Assembly (NCBI GenBank): GCA_029204225.1
Contig: CM055112.1
Span: forward strand, 43,822,166-43,886,165
Direction: 5' to 3'
DNA length: 64,000 nt
Source: Diphasiastrum complanatum
Lineage: Eukaryota; Streptophyta; Lycopodiopsida; Lycopodiales; Lycopodiaceae
Shown: positions 1 to 10,868 of the stretch, in pieces
Numbering within the stretch: position 1 is the stretch's first letter
Layout: each line of letters starts with the position of its first letter
Notes under the pieces: model-generated
Databases searched by the model: none
Told to the model about the DNA's origin: nothing
Seen by the model: only the letters and a program-made list of their open reading frames with translations
Translations under genes and position numbers: made by a program

Positions 1-1640
1 CAAAATTTTTCGTCGCTGCAGTACCGACGATTGCCTCGTCTTAGATGAGAAACCTCTTCGACGATTTCGAATTATTCGTATTGTTTATGCAAACGAGTAC
101 ATGTATAGTATACGGCTGATATCTGCGGACTTTGTCTAAATGTGAAGCCGTAACTGGAGGAATGGTAGATCTAGCTAGCAACATCCGAAGCTAAAGTTGG
201 GACTGACTGCTTTTGCGGGGCGCTGTCATATATATATGTATATACCTAAAAAGATCTGATATATATGGTCGCATGTGCAAGGCTTTCGATAGCTGAATGG
301 AATCGATTTTCTGCATATGTTTGATTTATAAAAGGAGATACTCATACTATTCCTTAGAATACAAGTTTAATCACTTTCTAAAATTATAAGGGTATGTGTG
401 AACAAAAACTCATGGCTTTATTGCAGGAACATGGCTTTATTCCATAATTCCAAGGAAATCTAGATTTAAAAACAGCTAGTTACTTTGTTATATCCAGCAG
501 CCTTTGATACTCATGTTTTTCATTCAAGAAATTTGTGTCAATGCCTTTGTGTAACAAAATTACAATGATAAGAAATTTTAGACATGGATATCTTGTTTAC
601 CATCTAATGCTAGTGGACTAAGGGATGCATATATAACACATGTAGTGTAATTTTAGCAAGTTCACAATTAAATTCTACCTTAAGCATGATATCTCAAATG
701 ATTTATTTCACGTTGATGCATGGCAAACATCAAATTTATGTTGTTTGTATCAAACACAATATGACCGATGCGCCTGGAGAAGTTAATGCAAATTGTTTTT
801 TTGTCAAAAGTTTGCATGGGCTAGTTAGATTTTTAACTTGGAACATCACCTTTCATGTTCCAAATATAAAGTTTTCTTTTTGGAATAAAGAATGGTACGA
901 ATCTGATTAAAAACTTGAGAATCGCTCCCACCTCTTCAAGATCACAAAATTAGAGCAACATATATTTGTGTGTTAGCTCGAGTGAACCATGGTGAATGAC
1001 CTAAGAGGTCAGAATGAGGGGTGATGTAGAGAAGAGATATATCCATTAGGCTGGAAGAACACCGTGCATGAGAGAATTTACAATTGTGCCAAACATAGAG
1101 CTTATGATTGCATAAGATGAAATGGCTATGAATACTCGTGATTATGTGAGAGAGATTAGTGATCTTATTTGAAGATCGTGAGGAGATTGATTGCATTTAA
1201 AGCATTAGATCCAGTACAAATGCTTTTAAGGAGGTGTACTCTTAAATGAGAGATTTTTCTCAGAAGATAATTTAATAAAGAAAAATTTAGCTAGAGAATC
1301 TCATGTGCTGCAACACTTGTGATTATGATTACTGAATATGTTGCTTTGTATTTGTCGCTTAAATGTTTTAGAAATTTCATGATATGCATTTCAATAGATA
1401 AATAGCACATTGCATGTCATAATCATAACATGAGAGCTCCAGTCATCAAAATCATGCATGTAGAATATAGTATGTAGTGCAAGTTCATTGTTCATAAAAC
1501 AAATTGAGAGAGCATTTCATGTCTACACTGGAGACATAGCATGTTGTGACAGGATGAATGTTGCTTGATAATCATTTATCATAGATATCTATGGAGAATA
1601 CCAAAATGATGTAGCATAACTAAGAACCACATACAACTAA
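1..1640. repeat. Arm of a large imperfect inverted repeat
   Basis: From about 200 onward this stretch reads, inverted and with indels, as 16080 back to 14560; 900-1450 also matches 9640-10020 inverted. Shared landmarks include the sequence around the tandem TATA tract at 225-245 (matching 16010-16040) and a segment near 1300-1350. I see no credible gene: the open frames are short, overlap on both strands and match nothing I know. It may be a decayed transposable element or a segment duplicated as an inverted copy. Family unknown. Confidence 0.6.
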
Positions 1641-1702
1641 AGTGACCAGCTATCCATGTCAGGAATTATTCTGATGCCCTTGTATAGGACATGGACATAA
1701 CA
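1600..1702 (-). repeat. Gypsy G1 LTR, 5-prime end fragment (element orientation)
   Basis: Read on the minus strand the segment begins TGTTATG directly after a purine tract and a chromodomain ORF, so it is the start of a 3-prime LTR. It matches the starts of the 625-bp LTRs at 20588-21212 and 45045-45669 and the LTR piece ending at 38786. Only about 100 bp remain before the sequence changes into the inverted-repeat arm. Confidence 0.6.
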
Positions 1703-1719
1703 TTCTTCCCCCTTGAACC
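1703..1719 (-). other. Polypurine tract of the Gypsy G1 element
   Basis: On the minus strand this reads GGTTCAAGGGGGAAGAA and abuts the TGTTATG LTR start. A PPT primes plus-strand DNA synthesis during reverse transcription. The same tract recurs beside the LTRs ending at 21212 and 38786 and before 45045. Confidence 0.7.
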
Positions 1720-1729
1720 ACTTCTATCT

Positions 1730-2086
1730 CTAGAAGTGAAACCTAGGGAAATTCTTCCTTATGCTTTCGACCCGCTCCCACGAATCATCATCCTCAGTCC
1801 GTCCCTTCCACCTGATCAAGCACTCAGAGATAGAACAATTTCTCAATTGTTTATCTCTGGTTCTGAGTACTTTCTCAGGTTCCAAAGGAACACTAAACAA
1901 TAAGTCCTCCAATTGGGTAAGATCTTCCTCTGAACTAACTATGTCACCTTCATGTAAACTTAATTTCAGGCGGCTTACATGAAACACATGATGAGATGTA
2001 GTCTTGTTTTGAAGATCTAGTTCGTCAGCTAAAGAACCAATTTTCTTTATAATATGAAACGGTTCACAATATCTATATGTTTGCAC
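1730..2086 (-). pseudogene. Gypsy integrase C-terminus with chromodomain (fragment)
   Basis: This open frame of about 118 residues is the tail of a Ty3/Gypsy Pol polyprotein. The N-terminal third has the PFHIIKKIGSLADELDL...VFHVSRLKLS pattern of the integrase C-terminal domain. The last 35 residues (LIRWKGRTEDDDSWE) are the aromatic-cage strand and helix of a chromodomain, as in chromoviruses, which may steer integration to modified chromatin. A stop precedes the PPT by about 10 bp, so the C-terminus is native. Everything upstream (integrase core, RT) is missing and replaced by the spacer at 2100-2729. Copies lie at 21280-21564, 38814-39119 and 44676-45025. Confidence 0.8.
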
Positions 2087-2099
2087 TTTCTATGAAAAA

Positions 2100-2729
2100 C
2101 TCCATTTTTGCAGATGAAAATATCTAGTCCATGCACGAATAGACTATCAGTGTGAATTAAATGTAAACTAGCCTTAAAGATTTTTTATGGTTTATTTGAA
2201 TCCCAATTTTGGTTTCCCACTAAAGAAACTCACTTTTTATATGCATATATAGTACCCAGGTATGTTGCAAAGACGTTCTTGGAAATCAAAGAAAAATCAT
2301 GAGTCACGTAGGCATTTACAACATCTAATTTCAGAGAGTTCAAAGCAAGAAATTTAGGTAAATAATGTCTAGAACTTGCAAGTCGAGGAGAAACAAATAC
2401 TAGTCAAGACAAAATCTGCAACAATGACATAAAACATTAAGAAGGTAAAGGATGGGGAATGGATTGTTGGCCAAAATTGAGAGCCATGTCTATTTATCCC
2501 ACTATTGTTGAAAAACATACCACTGATGTTGATGAACTGTTTACTTGTTCTACATTTGTTTGTGTGGGAACATGCTCCCTAGTGGATATCGACAAATGCT
2601 AGCCGATATTTTTGCACTCAAAATCCAACTAAAATGTGGATTTCAAAGCAACTTTTTTGTCTGAAGTATCTAGGTAGAAAGTGTGATAGGTAGTCAACAT
2701 GAAATTGGCGACTATAGACACTATTGAAG
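2100..2729. repeat. Recurrent 630-bp spacer between Gypsy end and Copia F3
   Basis: No gene seen. The block recurs, always next to the same partners, at 21590-22158, 30030-30360, 39160-39816 and, inverted, 44103-44660. It could be the LTR or 3-prime UTR of the F3 Copia element or the remaining Gypsy pol 3-prime region; I could not find clean LTR ends. Confidence 0.6.
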
Positions 2730-4075
2730 GGATCCCATACCCCAAATTAAAAAGACCACTCAAAAAGACCATAGCTGAATGGTGCTCTGGCTATCACACG
2801 TGGGCTTACTTTGTAGGATGCCTATGTCTTCCATCATTCTTCTTAACCATATTGTCTCCTACATAGCTGAACATAGAGCTTTGTACTCTGCTTCTATGGT
2901 GAAAAGAGCAATTGTATCCTGCTTCTTACTAGAGCAAAAAAACACAGCATCACCAATACGAAAAGCATAACATGTGGTGGATCTTCGGTCATCTGCACAG
3001 CCTGTCCAATCCGAATCTATGAAGCATTGCAAAACTGGTAAAACATGTTGTCTCTCATATAGCAATCCATGGGTTAGTGTCCTTTTAATGTAATGAAGGA
3101 TTCCCTTTGTCGCTTTCCAATGAGCCTCCCTAGGCGTAGCCATGAATTGACTCTGAACACTTACATCATAGCTTATATCAGGTGAGTAGGTGGGAGGTAA
3201 ATCAGTGAACCACCTAATTGATGAAACAAAGTAGCATCAACAAGCGCACTCTCATCCTGGTTAGAAAGTTTCTTACCAACCTCCACAGGTGGAGACATTG
3301 GCTTACTATTGCACATGTTGGAATGTTTCAAAATTTTATTCACATAACTCATTTGCATGAGTGTAATACCAGCACGTCTTTGCCAAATTTTCACTGAATA
3401 AAAACAATAGTGCATCTAACCAAGGTCAATCATATCAAAGTTGGAGGATAGATCCATTTTTATAGCACTAATCAAATCATCATCATTGTCTGTGATTATG
3501 AGGTCATCTACTTATAACACAATCAGTGTGATGCTAGAGTCGCCAGCAAAGTAGTAAAGGTTGAAATCTGAAAAAGTGTGTATCAAACCTCTAGACAAGA
3601 GATACTTATCAAAGTGGCTATACCAAGCTTGCCTAAATCCGTACAAGGCCTTCTTCAATATGCTATGCCTTGTATCACAAACCCACTAAGTTGCTCCATG
3701 TACACTTCTTCTTAAATCTTACCATTCAAAAAAAGAGGACTTTACATCCATTTGATGTTGACCCCTCCCAAATAATGTCGCCAAGGCAATCACCATGCAA
3801 AGTGTGTGTTCCACTTAGCCACACAAGCCAAGGTCTTCTCATAATCAATGCCCTTACTCTATGGCATAGCCTTTTACTACAAGCCTTGCCTTGTGTTTTG
3901 CAATGGTTCCATCGGTATTGTACTTCATCCTATATATCGATTTGTTGCCAAATGGGTCTCTTTCTCTTTGGCAGATCCACTATCTCACAAAGATCCATTT
4001 ATGCCCTTTGATGTTTGGCTTAATTGGGAAGCACATCCTTGTGACTGATGCAACTAAGTCAACACCTCTTGAGTG
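2730..4075 (-). pseudogene. Copia family F3 reverse transcriptase/RNase H fragment (copy a)
   Basis: Minus-strand frames give RNase H pieces (DSDWTGCADDRRSTT at about 3000, EAEYKALCSAM near 2870), the RT C-terminal region with PPTHLI and the HWKATKGILHYIK block (2859-3415), and degraded RT N-terminal sequence up to 4075. The YVDD region near 3500 is interrupted by stops. Gag, protease and integrase are absent. At 4075-4090 it joins Gypsy gag directly, a junction also present at 41180-41195. Other F3 copies are at 7292-7705, 20049-20585, 26828-27118 (plus strand), 36763-37245, 39817-41180 and 42970-43990. Confidence 0.8.
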
Positions 4076-4086
4076 ACTTTGGCCAT

Positions 4087-5007
4087 CTAACCCACATCTG
4101 TTTTAGATACCCGACTTTTACTTGGTCCTGCTTCCTCATTATAAGCCTCCTGCCTTATAGCCTTTCCTTTGTTCTTGTGTCGAGTAATGGCTTGCACATC
4201 TGTTAGTAATGTCTCCTCAATTGTGATCATTAAAACTAGTGTTGACCCATGATGGGGGTAAACCACGTTTAAATTACCAACGCACTGACGATGGTACATC
4301 ACACAATTAAAATATCGATGGCTGATTTTGACGATAGCGTATTTGCCGTTGGAATGGCCATTGTGGCAGCTGGCCCTGTATTATCGGGGGACCCTATTGG
4401 TAAGCCATCAACTGCGATTGCATTGGTGGCTGTTGCATTTGAGGTTCTTGCTGTTGGTGCGCTTAAACTGCAAATGCTCCAGCTGTCGAGCAACCTTCAC
4501 AATGTGTTCCAACCATTGTCCCCATAGAGATGTAGTTCCTCTGCAAAGAACCTTATGCAATCTATGCCTGAAATACTTTATGCGTTTAGCGTCCGTTAAT
4601 GGCTCTTGTAGATTTTTCTCCAAAACCTTGAACCTCTGGACATAGGCTAGAACATCCTCCTTTCTTTTTTGCTTTATGGCTTGCAGTTTGTCTAAAATGT
4701 CTTCATCCTCATGCTCCTTACGATATTGCTTCAAGAAGTCCCTTCACAACTCATCCCAACACTAGAACTCTTGCAATTCGTACTACAAATACCACTGTAA
4801 AGCATTCCCTTTCAGCGTGGTCGTAAACAGCTCCAATTTCCTCCATTCCGTTCGAGTTCGGCCTATCAAGACAACCTCCATTCCGTGGATAATCATAGAT
4901 TTTTCTAAATCTGAACAACCATCACTTGTAGACATTTGTAATCCCCTCCGACAACTCAACGCACAACTAAAAATTACTATCCAGAGTATGCAACCTCTAA
5001 AATTCAT
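4087..5007 (-). pseudogene. Gypsy gag polyprotein (degenerate, copy 1)
   Basis: Reading leftward from 5007, the fragment opens 22 bp inside the adjacent LTR. It contains TLKGNALQWYL at about 4785-4815, the helical core typical of the Retrotrans_gag domain, then 4734-4408 with EDILDKLQAIKQKRKEDVLAYVQRF, then a Q/K-rich linker (ETLLTDVQAITRHKNKGKAIRQE, 4087-4302). Several frameshifts separate these blocks, and the CCHC knuckles kept in the copy at 54684-57083 are deleted here. Gag forms the virus-like particle. Better preserved relatives are at 41116-41900 and 55490-57083. Confidence 0.75.
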
Positions 5008-5029
5008 CTCGACAACAAAACCAAAAATG

Positions 5030-5856
5030 TGTTAGGGGGTGTTTTAATCCCTTAACTACCTGGTCCGAATTATGGCAACAGAACCCTTAATAAACTATGA
5101 ACAACTCCCCTAAGCTAATTAGCGCATTTATATACTGTAGTCCATTGCAATAGTACAGAACCACCAATTAACAGAACATCGCTATTATAGAACCTAGAAC
5201 TAACCATCACAACAATATGCAGATACTGTGAGGAAATAACACTGCAAAACACCTAAAGTTATAGACTGACTAGCAAACAGAATCAGCATTGCCAAACACC
5301 TAAAATTACAGACTGAACAACACATTGAGTCAACATTACCACTGCTTAAGAGGTGTTAGACAAGGAAATTCATCTTGCTACCTGCGGTACAATATAGAAT
5401 TCGAATTATTGAACATTTAAAATGCTCGGCTCTCACCCTTAGTCTTTTGAACATACTACTACCTAAATAGTGTAAAATCCAAAAGCCCCCAATCCGACTC
5501 CAAATGTCCTATTTATGCTTCTGTGAGGATACCGCAATCCAGTATCACAACCCTTCGTAATAACCACAAGTGTTTGCTTCAGCTTCGTATAGAGACCACA
5601 TGGAAACCGCAATTGATGACCTTGCGGTCGCTTACGAACTATTCGACTTCCTCCCGAATATGACTATACGTTAACTAACCTATCAACTTTAACTTCATAA
5701 TTGTCCTACCACAATGTCTCCTAACATGAAGACCTTACAACATAATTACATTTTTATGTAAATAAAACTTCAATTACATATTAACCAACAATCCTATACT
5801 TAAATTAACAACCACATATTTACAATGTCCATTGTTATGGCCAAAATGCCCTAACA
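5030..5856 (-). repeat. Gypsy G2 LTR, full length (827 bp)
   Basis: The segment has canonical ends with an 8-bp inverted terminus, TGTTAGGG at the left and CCCTAACA at the right. It lies immediately upstream (minus strand) of a Gypsy gag, so it is the 5-prime LTR of that fragment. Partial copies occur at 19625-20045, 27119-27546, 42355-42720, 53643-53842 and 57120-57853. I could not assign the adjacent primer-binding site to a tRNA. Confidence 0.7.
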
Positions 5857-6370
5857 GACATATTACGATCATGAGAAATATCTTTGATTGTCAAAATATC
5901 TGAGTTATAGCTACTTGTTCTGTACTGTTGCAATGGACTACAGTATATGAATGCACTGATTAGCTTTAGGGGAGTTGTTCACGGTTTATTACGGGTTTTG
6001 TTGCCATAATTTGCTTGCGACATTCCGACTACACAATGCACCTCCAAACGATTTGGCAAAGCTCCAACAATAATGCGTTCTAGAATAAACAAAAGAAATA
6101 ACAACCTAGTCTCTAGAAGCTAGCAAGCAGAGCGAATAGCAATGCCTTGCCATCCCTTTTTACAATGAAAAATTGATGTTGGAAACTGAAATCATTTCAC
6201 CAAGAAATGCATTTTTCTTCAAAAGACAAACCTTGCACAAAACTTCTAAAATAAATCGATATTCAGTAACAACTCATTTTTTTGTCACTTGGCTCCTTTG
6301 CGATTCTTAAAATGATATAGAATTTGTGTGTCAAAAACATCAATTTAATTTAAGCATTTCTGAATAATTA
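5857..6370. repeat. Inverted G2-LTR piece and shared flank
   Basis: 5925-6010 is an inverted copy of 5060-5150 inside the G2 LTR, pointing to a second, oppositely oriented LTR remnant. The following sequence to about 6370 is shared with 42720-42930 (same orientation) and 53150-53480 (inverted). No gene seen. Confidence 0.55.
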
Positions 6371-6378
6371 TTTTGAGC

Positions 6379-6825
6379 ATCCTTCATACCAGACATCGAT
6401 ATATGGGATCGTTCTCGGGTATCATATATTGCCAATGATACGACATGTCAATACCGCGTATCCACCTGTCATATCATTTGTTAAAAAACGACTTTCCATA
6501 ATAATAGAGTCATTTGTAGATGATACAAAAATATCAACCTGCCATATCAAATCGATAAATGATACAAGAGATCCATACGGGGTATCGATTTCTCGTATCA
6601 TTTTTCAATTTGATAGGAAAGATCGATATCCGGTATTGATTTCACGTATCAAACTGACAAATGATACCAAAGATTGATACTTGGTATCGATGTCTAGTAT
6701 CATTTGTAAATTTGATAGTACAGGTTGATACCGGATATCAATTTTCCATATCATTTGTCAGTTTGATACGACAAATCAATACCAGGTATTGCTCTGTCAT
6801 ATTAAATTGACAAATTTTAGTGACA
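6379..6825. repeat. GATAC palindromic minisatellite (copy 1)
   Basis: This is a degenerate tandem array with a period of about 51 bp. Each unit centres on a dyad of the form GATCGATACC/GGTATCGATC, flanked by further mirrored GATAC...GTATC arms and separated by an AAATTGACAAAT-type spacer. Other copies are at 37255-37775 (same orientation) and 52605-53120 (inverted). Units within an array differ by many substitutions, so the array is old. Confidence 0.75.
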
Positions 6826-6970
6826 AACTAAAGAAAAAATATTGTTTTTTAGATGCATATTTTGACAATTTTCCATCTACTTTCTCTTTATTTTTAGCAA
6901 AACTAGTTCGCATGCGTATTATATATTGAAAATAACTGACTCAAAAGAGAGTTTTATGACTGTTTGGTGA

Positions 6971-7291
6971 CTTTCTCATGTTTATCGTTATTGTAATAGC
7001 AAACCCACACAACAGATCAAATTTCAAGTCTTAGAGGGATTTGCTACTCCTAAGGCGACGCATAAGAAGTGGAGGACTGGTCATCCCGGAGGTGAGGCTG
7101 ACTCACACGCAAAAGTCTCCACCGTCCGAGATAATCCACAGCCAAAAAAAATTGTTGTACCAAAATTTTATGAAAAGATTAGTTATCATTCATACGAGGC
7201 ATATCAGTGGGCTATCATCACAAAAGGTGATAAACTATGCTTGGTCATGTCTAGAAATAAAAGTGTAGCTCCATTTAGTGGACCAATTTGA
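6971..7291 (+). pseudogene. Unrecognised conserved ORF next to the GATAC array (copy 1, truncated)
   Basis: An uninterrupted 106-codon frame runs from just after a TGA at 6968 to a TGA at 7289. It contains TPKATHKKWRTGHPGGE, KISYHSYEAYQWAIITKGD and CLVMSRNKSVAPFSGP. It is basic at its start and has no ATG before codon 95, so it looks like an internal exon or 3-prime coding fragment. The frame is cut off by fusion to Copia F3 sequence at about 7290. The same reading frame is open in the copy at 51862-52452, which goes on for about 90 more codons. No family recognised. Confidence 0.4.
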
Positions 7292-7705
7292 AAAAGTGTG
7301 TATCAAACCTCTAGACAAGAGATACTTATCCGTACAAGGCCTTCTCAATCTACTATGCCTTGTATCACAAACCCACTAAGTTGCTCCATGTACACTTCTT
7401 CTTGAAGCTTACCATTCAAAAAAAGAGGACTTGACATCCATTTGATGTTGACTCCTCCCAAATAATGTCGCCAAGGCAATCACCATGCAAAGTGTGTGTT
7501 CCACTTAGCCACACAAGAGAAGGTCTTCTCATACTCAATGCCCTTACTCTATGGCATAGCCTTTCACTACAAGCCTTGCCTTGTGTTTTGCAATGGTTCC
7601 ATCGGTATTGTACTTCATCCTATATACTGATTTGTTGCCAAATGGGTCTCTTTCTCTTTGGAAGATCCACTATCTCACAAAGATCCATTTATGCCCTTTG
7701 ATCTT
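7292..7705 (-). pseudogene. Copia F3 RT N-terminal fragment (copy b)
   Basis: Near-identical to 3570-4000 but with an internal deletion at about 7330. Minus-strand frames hold the degraded MDVKS-type RT start and the LKKALYG-type block. No complete domain is left. Confidence 0.65.
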
Positions 7706-8860
7706 TGGCTTAATTGGGATGCACATCTGGCTTCATTAACAATGTAGAAATCATGCATCTACTACACATAGAAGATGTAAACTTAATAAGAACTTGTCTA
7801 CAACAGCCATACAACAATAGTACTCGTACATGGGAACTCATACGCATAAGAAAAATGCCATTCTATACACAAGAATCCACTATATCATCACAAATATGCA
7901 AAAAATGGATGTAGAACCCAATGAGATGTCTTCCATAAGAATGAATGAGAGAAGAATGAGGGAGTCTATGATTTCTCCCACACTTGTATGCCTATTTATA
8001 ACAGCCTCTGGCCCTATTTGGATGCTCTTACACAAGCTTATCTACTTATGGAAGTTTCTAGATCTCTTCCAAACCCTAGATCTAAGATGACTAGATTCAA
8101 TGCATCTCTAGTAACCAATTAGAGTAGGTCCAAATTCGACCTTATCAACTTGCCTAAGTTGTCAGAAATAGTAAATCCACTATTATTGGGCCTTATTAAC
8201 TTTATAAAGTCTATCTCTAAGATAAAAATGCATATTGGCCTCAAAATTGTCAAATAAAATCAACTTGACTAAGCTATACTAGTAGATATTGATTCACACC
8301 GCAACTAGTTGAACCACACAACTTTGATATAAATTTAGAATAATCTCCATCCTAAGTAAGACCTTCTTTCTATGGTTTTATAATAGCTTTCATAATTGAT
8401 ATACATAATAGTGTCCACATTAGATGCTTCACAATTTCTTACATCAATTTTACATATCAAGATGTAACTAGAACATACAAAACCTAATAGAATGTAAATG
8501 GAATGATTCCTCCATGCTTTTGTTGCCAAAGATTCTTATGAAGTACCATGTGTCCCTAATAAACTATGCCTCAGTAGAGCTTAACCTCAGGATGAGGGAA
8601 GTTGGATGAAAGACACAATGCCTATAGTCTTCTTTCCCAAAAGATAATGAAAGATGCATAGTGATACTATTAGCAGGCATTTGATATGCAATAGCTTTTG
8701 TCTAGCTCAAGTATTAGTTTGTGTGTGCACCATTTGCTCTTATTCTCAAGGTAATTGATATTACGTTACAACATTTCTTTCTTAAGCTAGTTGGATTTCC
8801 TATTGTGTTTTTGTCACCCTAGATACAAGTAGATTAATTAACTTTTCTACATTTTTTGCT
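7706..8860. other. No gene recognised; repeat debris
   Basis: 7711-7830 recurs at 43990-44100 beside another F3 fragment, so it belongs to the same mosaic block. The remainder to 8860 is AT-rich with only short frames on both strands, and I recognise nothing in it. Confidence 0.5.
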
Positions 8861-8864
8861 CTTG

Positions 8865-9630
8865 TCACCATCTTCACATATTGTTATATTAAAGTGATAA
8901 AGAACTTTTTAATGAACTTAATTCATCAATTTAGATACATAAGCCTTCTATCTTAAATATTTAACTTGAAATAGATGTCAATGAGGTTGATTCTTTACAA
9001 TGGATTCTTGTTCATGCCTAATCACTGCTTATACGACATCTCATCTACAAAGCAGGATCTTTGACTAACATAAAAAAACATTATGATTTTTCCATGTTCA
9101 TTTGACATTACACCCTAATAATTTCTCAACTTTCCACAAACAGAGCGCAACTATTGCCTTTCGGTCCATAGTGCATCACTTTCGCATATAGACCGTAATC
9201 ACTATCCTTTGATTCGCTACTGCTTTTGTATCTACCGTAATAAGACCGCTTCTAGACTGCAATCATTTCCTTTGTGGTTGCCTTTGGTTCATCCAACTTC
9301 ATCTCAAACCGTAATAGACCGTAACCATTGACTTGGTGGTTGCCTTCGGTCTTCTTTCATCCAAAATTGCAACTCGCTATCTTGTCACCAAATCATCTTC
9401 ACATATTGTCATATTAAAGTGATAAAAGAACTTTTTTCTGAATTTAATTCATCAATTTAGATATATAAGCCTTCTATCTTAAATATTTTCTCTTGGAATA
9501 GATGTCAATGAGGTTGATTCTTTGCAATGGATTCTTGTTCATGCCTAATCACTGCTTATATGACATCTCATCTACAAAGTAGGATATTCGACTAACATGA
9601 AAATACATTATAATTTTTCCATGCTCAATC
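8865..9630. repeat. Direct repeat pair enclosing a GACCGTAA minisatellite
   Basis: 8865-9115 and 9382-9630 are near-identical direct repeats with a period of about 517 bp. A partial third copy starts at 14565. Between them, 9130-9381 holds tandem, degenerate units of about 55-60 bp carrying GACCGTAA, TTGCCTTCGGTC and CATCCAAC motifs. The same units recur at 14360-14515. No coding content seen. Confidence 0.65.
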
Positions 9631-9639
9631 TATATTAAA

Positions 9640-10020
9640 AGTGTTCCCATGACTGGAGCTCTCATGTTATGATTATGACATCTAACAAATTTAAGCGACA
9701 AATACAAAGCAACATATTCAGTAATCATAATCACAACAAGTGTTGCAGCACATGAGATGCTCTAGCTAAATTTTTTTTTATTGAATTATCTTTTGAGAAA
9801 AATCTCTCATTTGAGAGTACACCTCTTTCAAAGCATTTGTACTGGATCTAATGCTTTAAATGCAATCAATCTCCTCACAATCTTCAAATAAGATCACTAA
9901 TCTCTCTCACATAATCACAAGTATTCATAGCCATTTCATCTTATGCAATCATAAGCTCTATGTTTGGCACAATTATAGATTCTCTCATGCATGGTGTTCT
10001 TCCAGCCTTATGGATGTAAT
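9640..10020. repeat. Inverted copy of the 900-1450 arm
   Basis: It reads as the reverse complement of 900-1450, including the AGAGCTC motif near 9657 (near 1433 in the arm). It joins a different repeat at about 10020, a junction that also has a counterpart at about 28400. Confidence 0.65.
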
Positions 10021-10868
10021 CAGTCAGCCGTTCACCATCATATCTATTCCGAATTGAAGGGACCGTAGCAATGTCATTGTAACACCGCAAGATATGCGCA
10101 CAACCCGTAATATAAAAGCAACTTATGCACTACGGTTAATCTAGTTGCTAAACTATAATGAAATTGGGTATACATAGCATTTTCCAAGTACCCGTTATAA
10201 AAATTATCATACAATCCTACCCAAAATCACTTGAATCCTGCCACAATAGAACGATATTTAGTGCGCTTCCGCACTTCCTAGAAAATTAATTCATATAATT
10301 GTTAATGATTACTCATTTTATAAAGCAATTCAAATGTATATATGCCTACACACACCACAATTAATCAAGTATACACCATTTTCTCATATTTCACTATAAT
10401 CGAAATTGATGTACAAAATTTTCCATAGCCCAGTACTTGTTAATTACTTCACACTTTGATCTTCCATCTGCTAATTATAGTAAGCAGCCCATACAAGACA
10501 AGTATGCCTATACATATTCAAAACAAAGTAGGCATGCCAAGAAATCAAGAACCGATGTTCCAGCACTCAGATCCTCCTAACTGATTTTTGTCCAGCTGCC
10601 TCTCCACCTCTTGACTTTTGTCCAATTGCCTCTAAACCTGTTGGCTTTCCAATGGTTGTGTTGTCATCGACTGATGTTGCAATTGTTGGTCTGCCAGCAT
10701 CTATGTGCCTCGCCATTTCAGTTATTTGCTGTTGCCTTAGCTATAACAGCACTTGAAAATTCACGGGTATCCCATGTTCTGTCTCGACCGTTGGAACATC
10801 CTCCTAACATCATCGTGGCCTTCTTTGTACTCTGTTCTCAGCCATATCTCTGTAACATGATGACTATC
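10020..10868 (-). repeat. Gypsy-like leader or early gag block (copy 1)
   Basis: This block is colinear with 28400-29278 at high identity. On the minus strand it carries a coding-like stretch (EDVPTVE..HGIPVNFQALLQL type, then a QQ-rich segment and a hydrophobic run) that resembles the N-terminal part of a Gypsy gag ORF. It has stops and frameshifts. Both copies end where a sequence starting TGTAGAAC or TATAGAAC begins. Confidence 0.45.

Noticed and set aside
5009-5029. Primer-binding site of the G2 Gypsy element
   Set aside because: The sequence next to the LTR does not match a tRNA 3-prime end that I know, so none is called.
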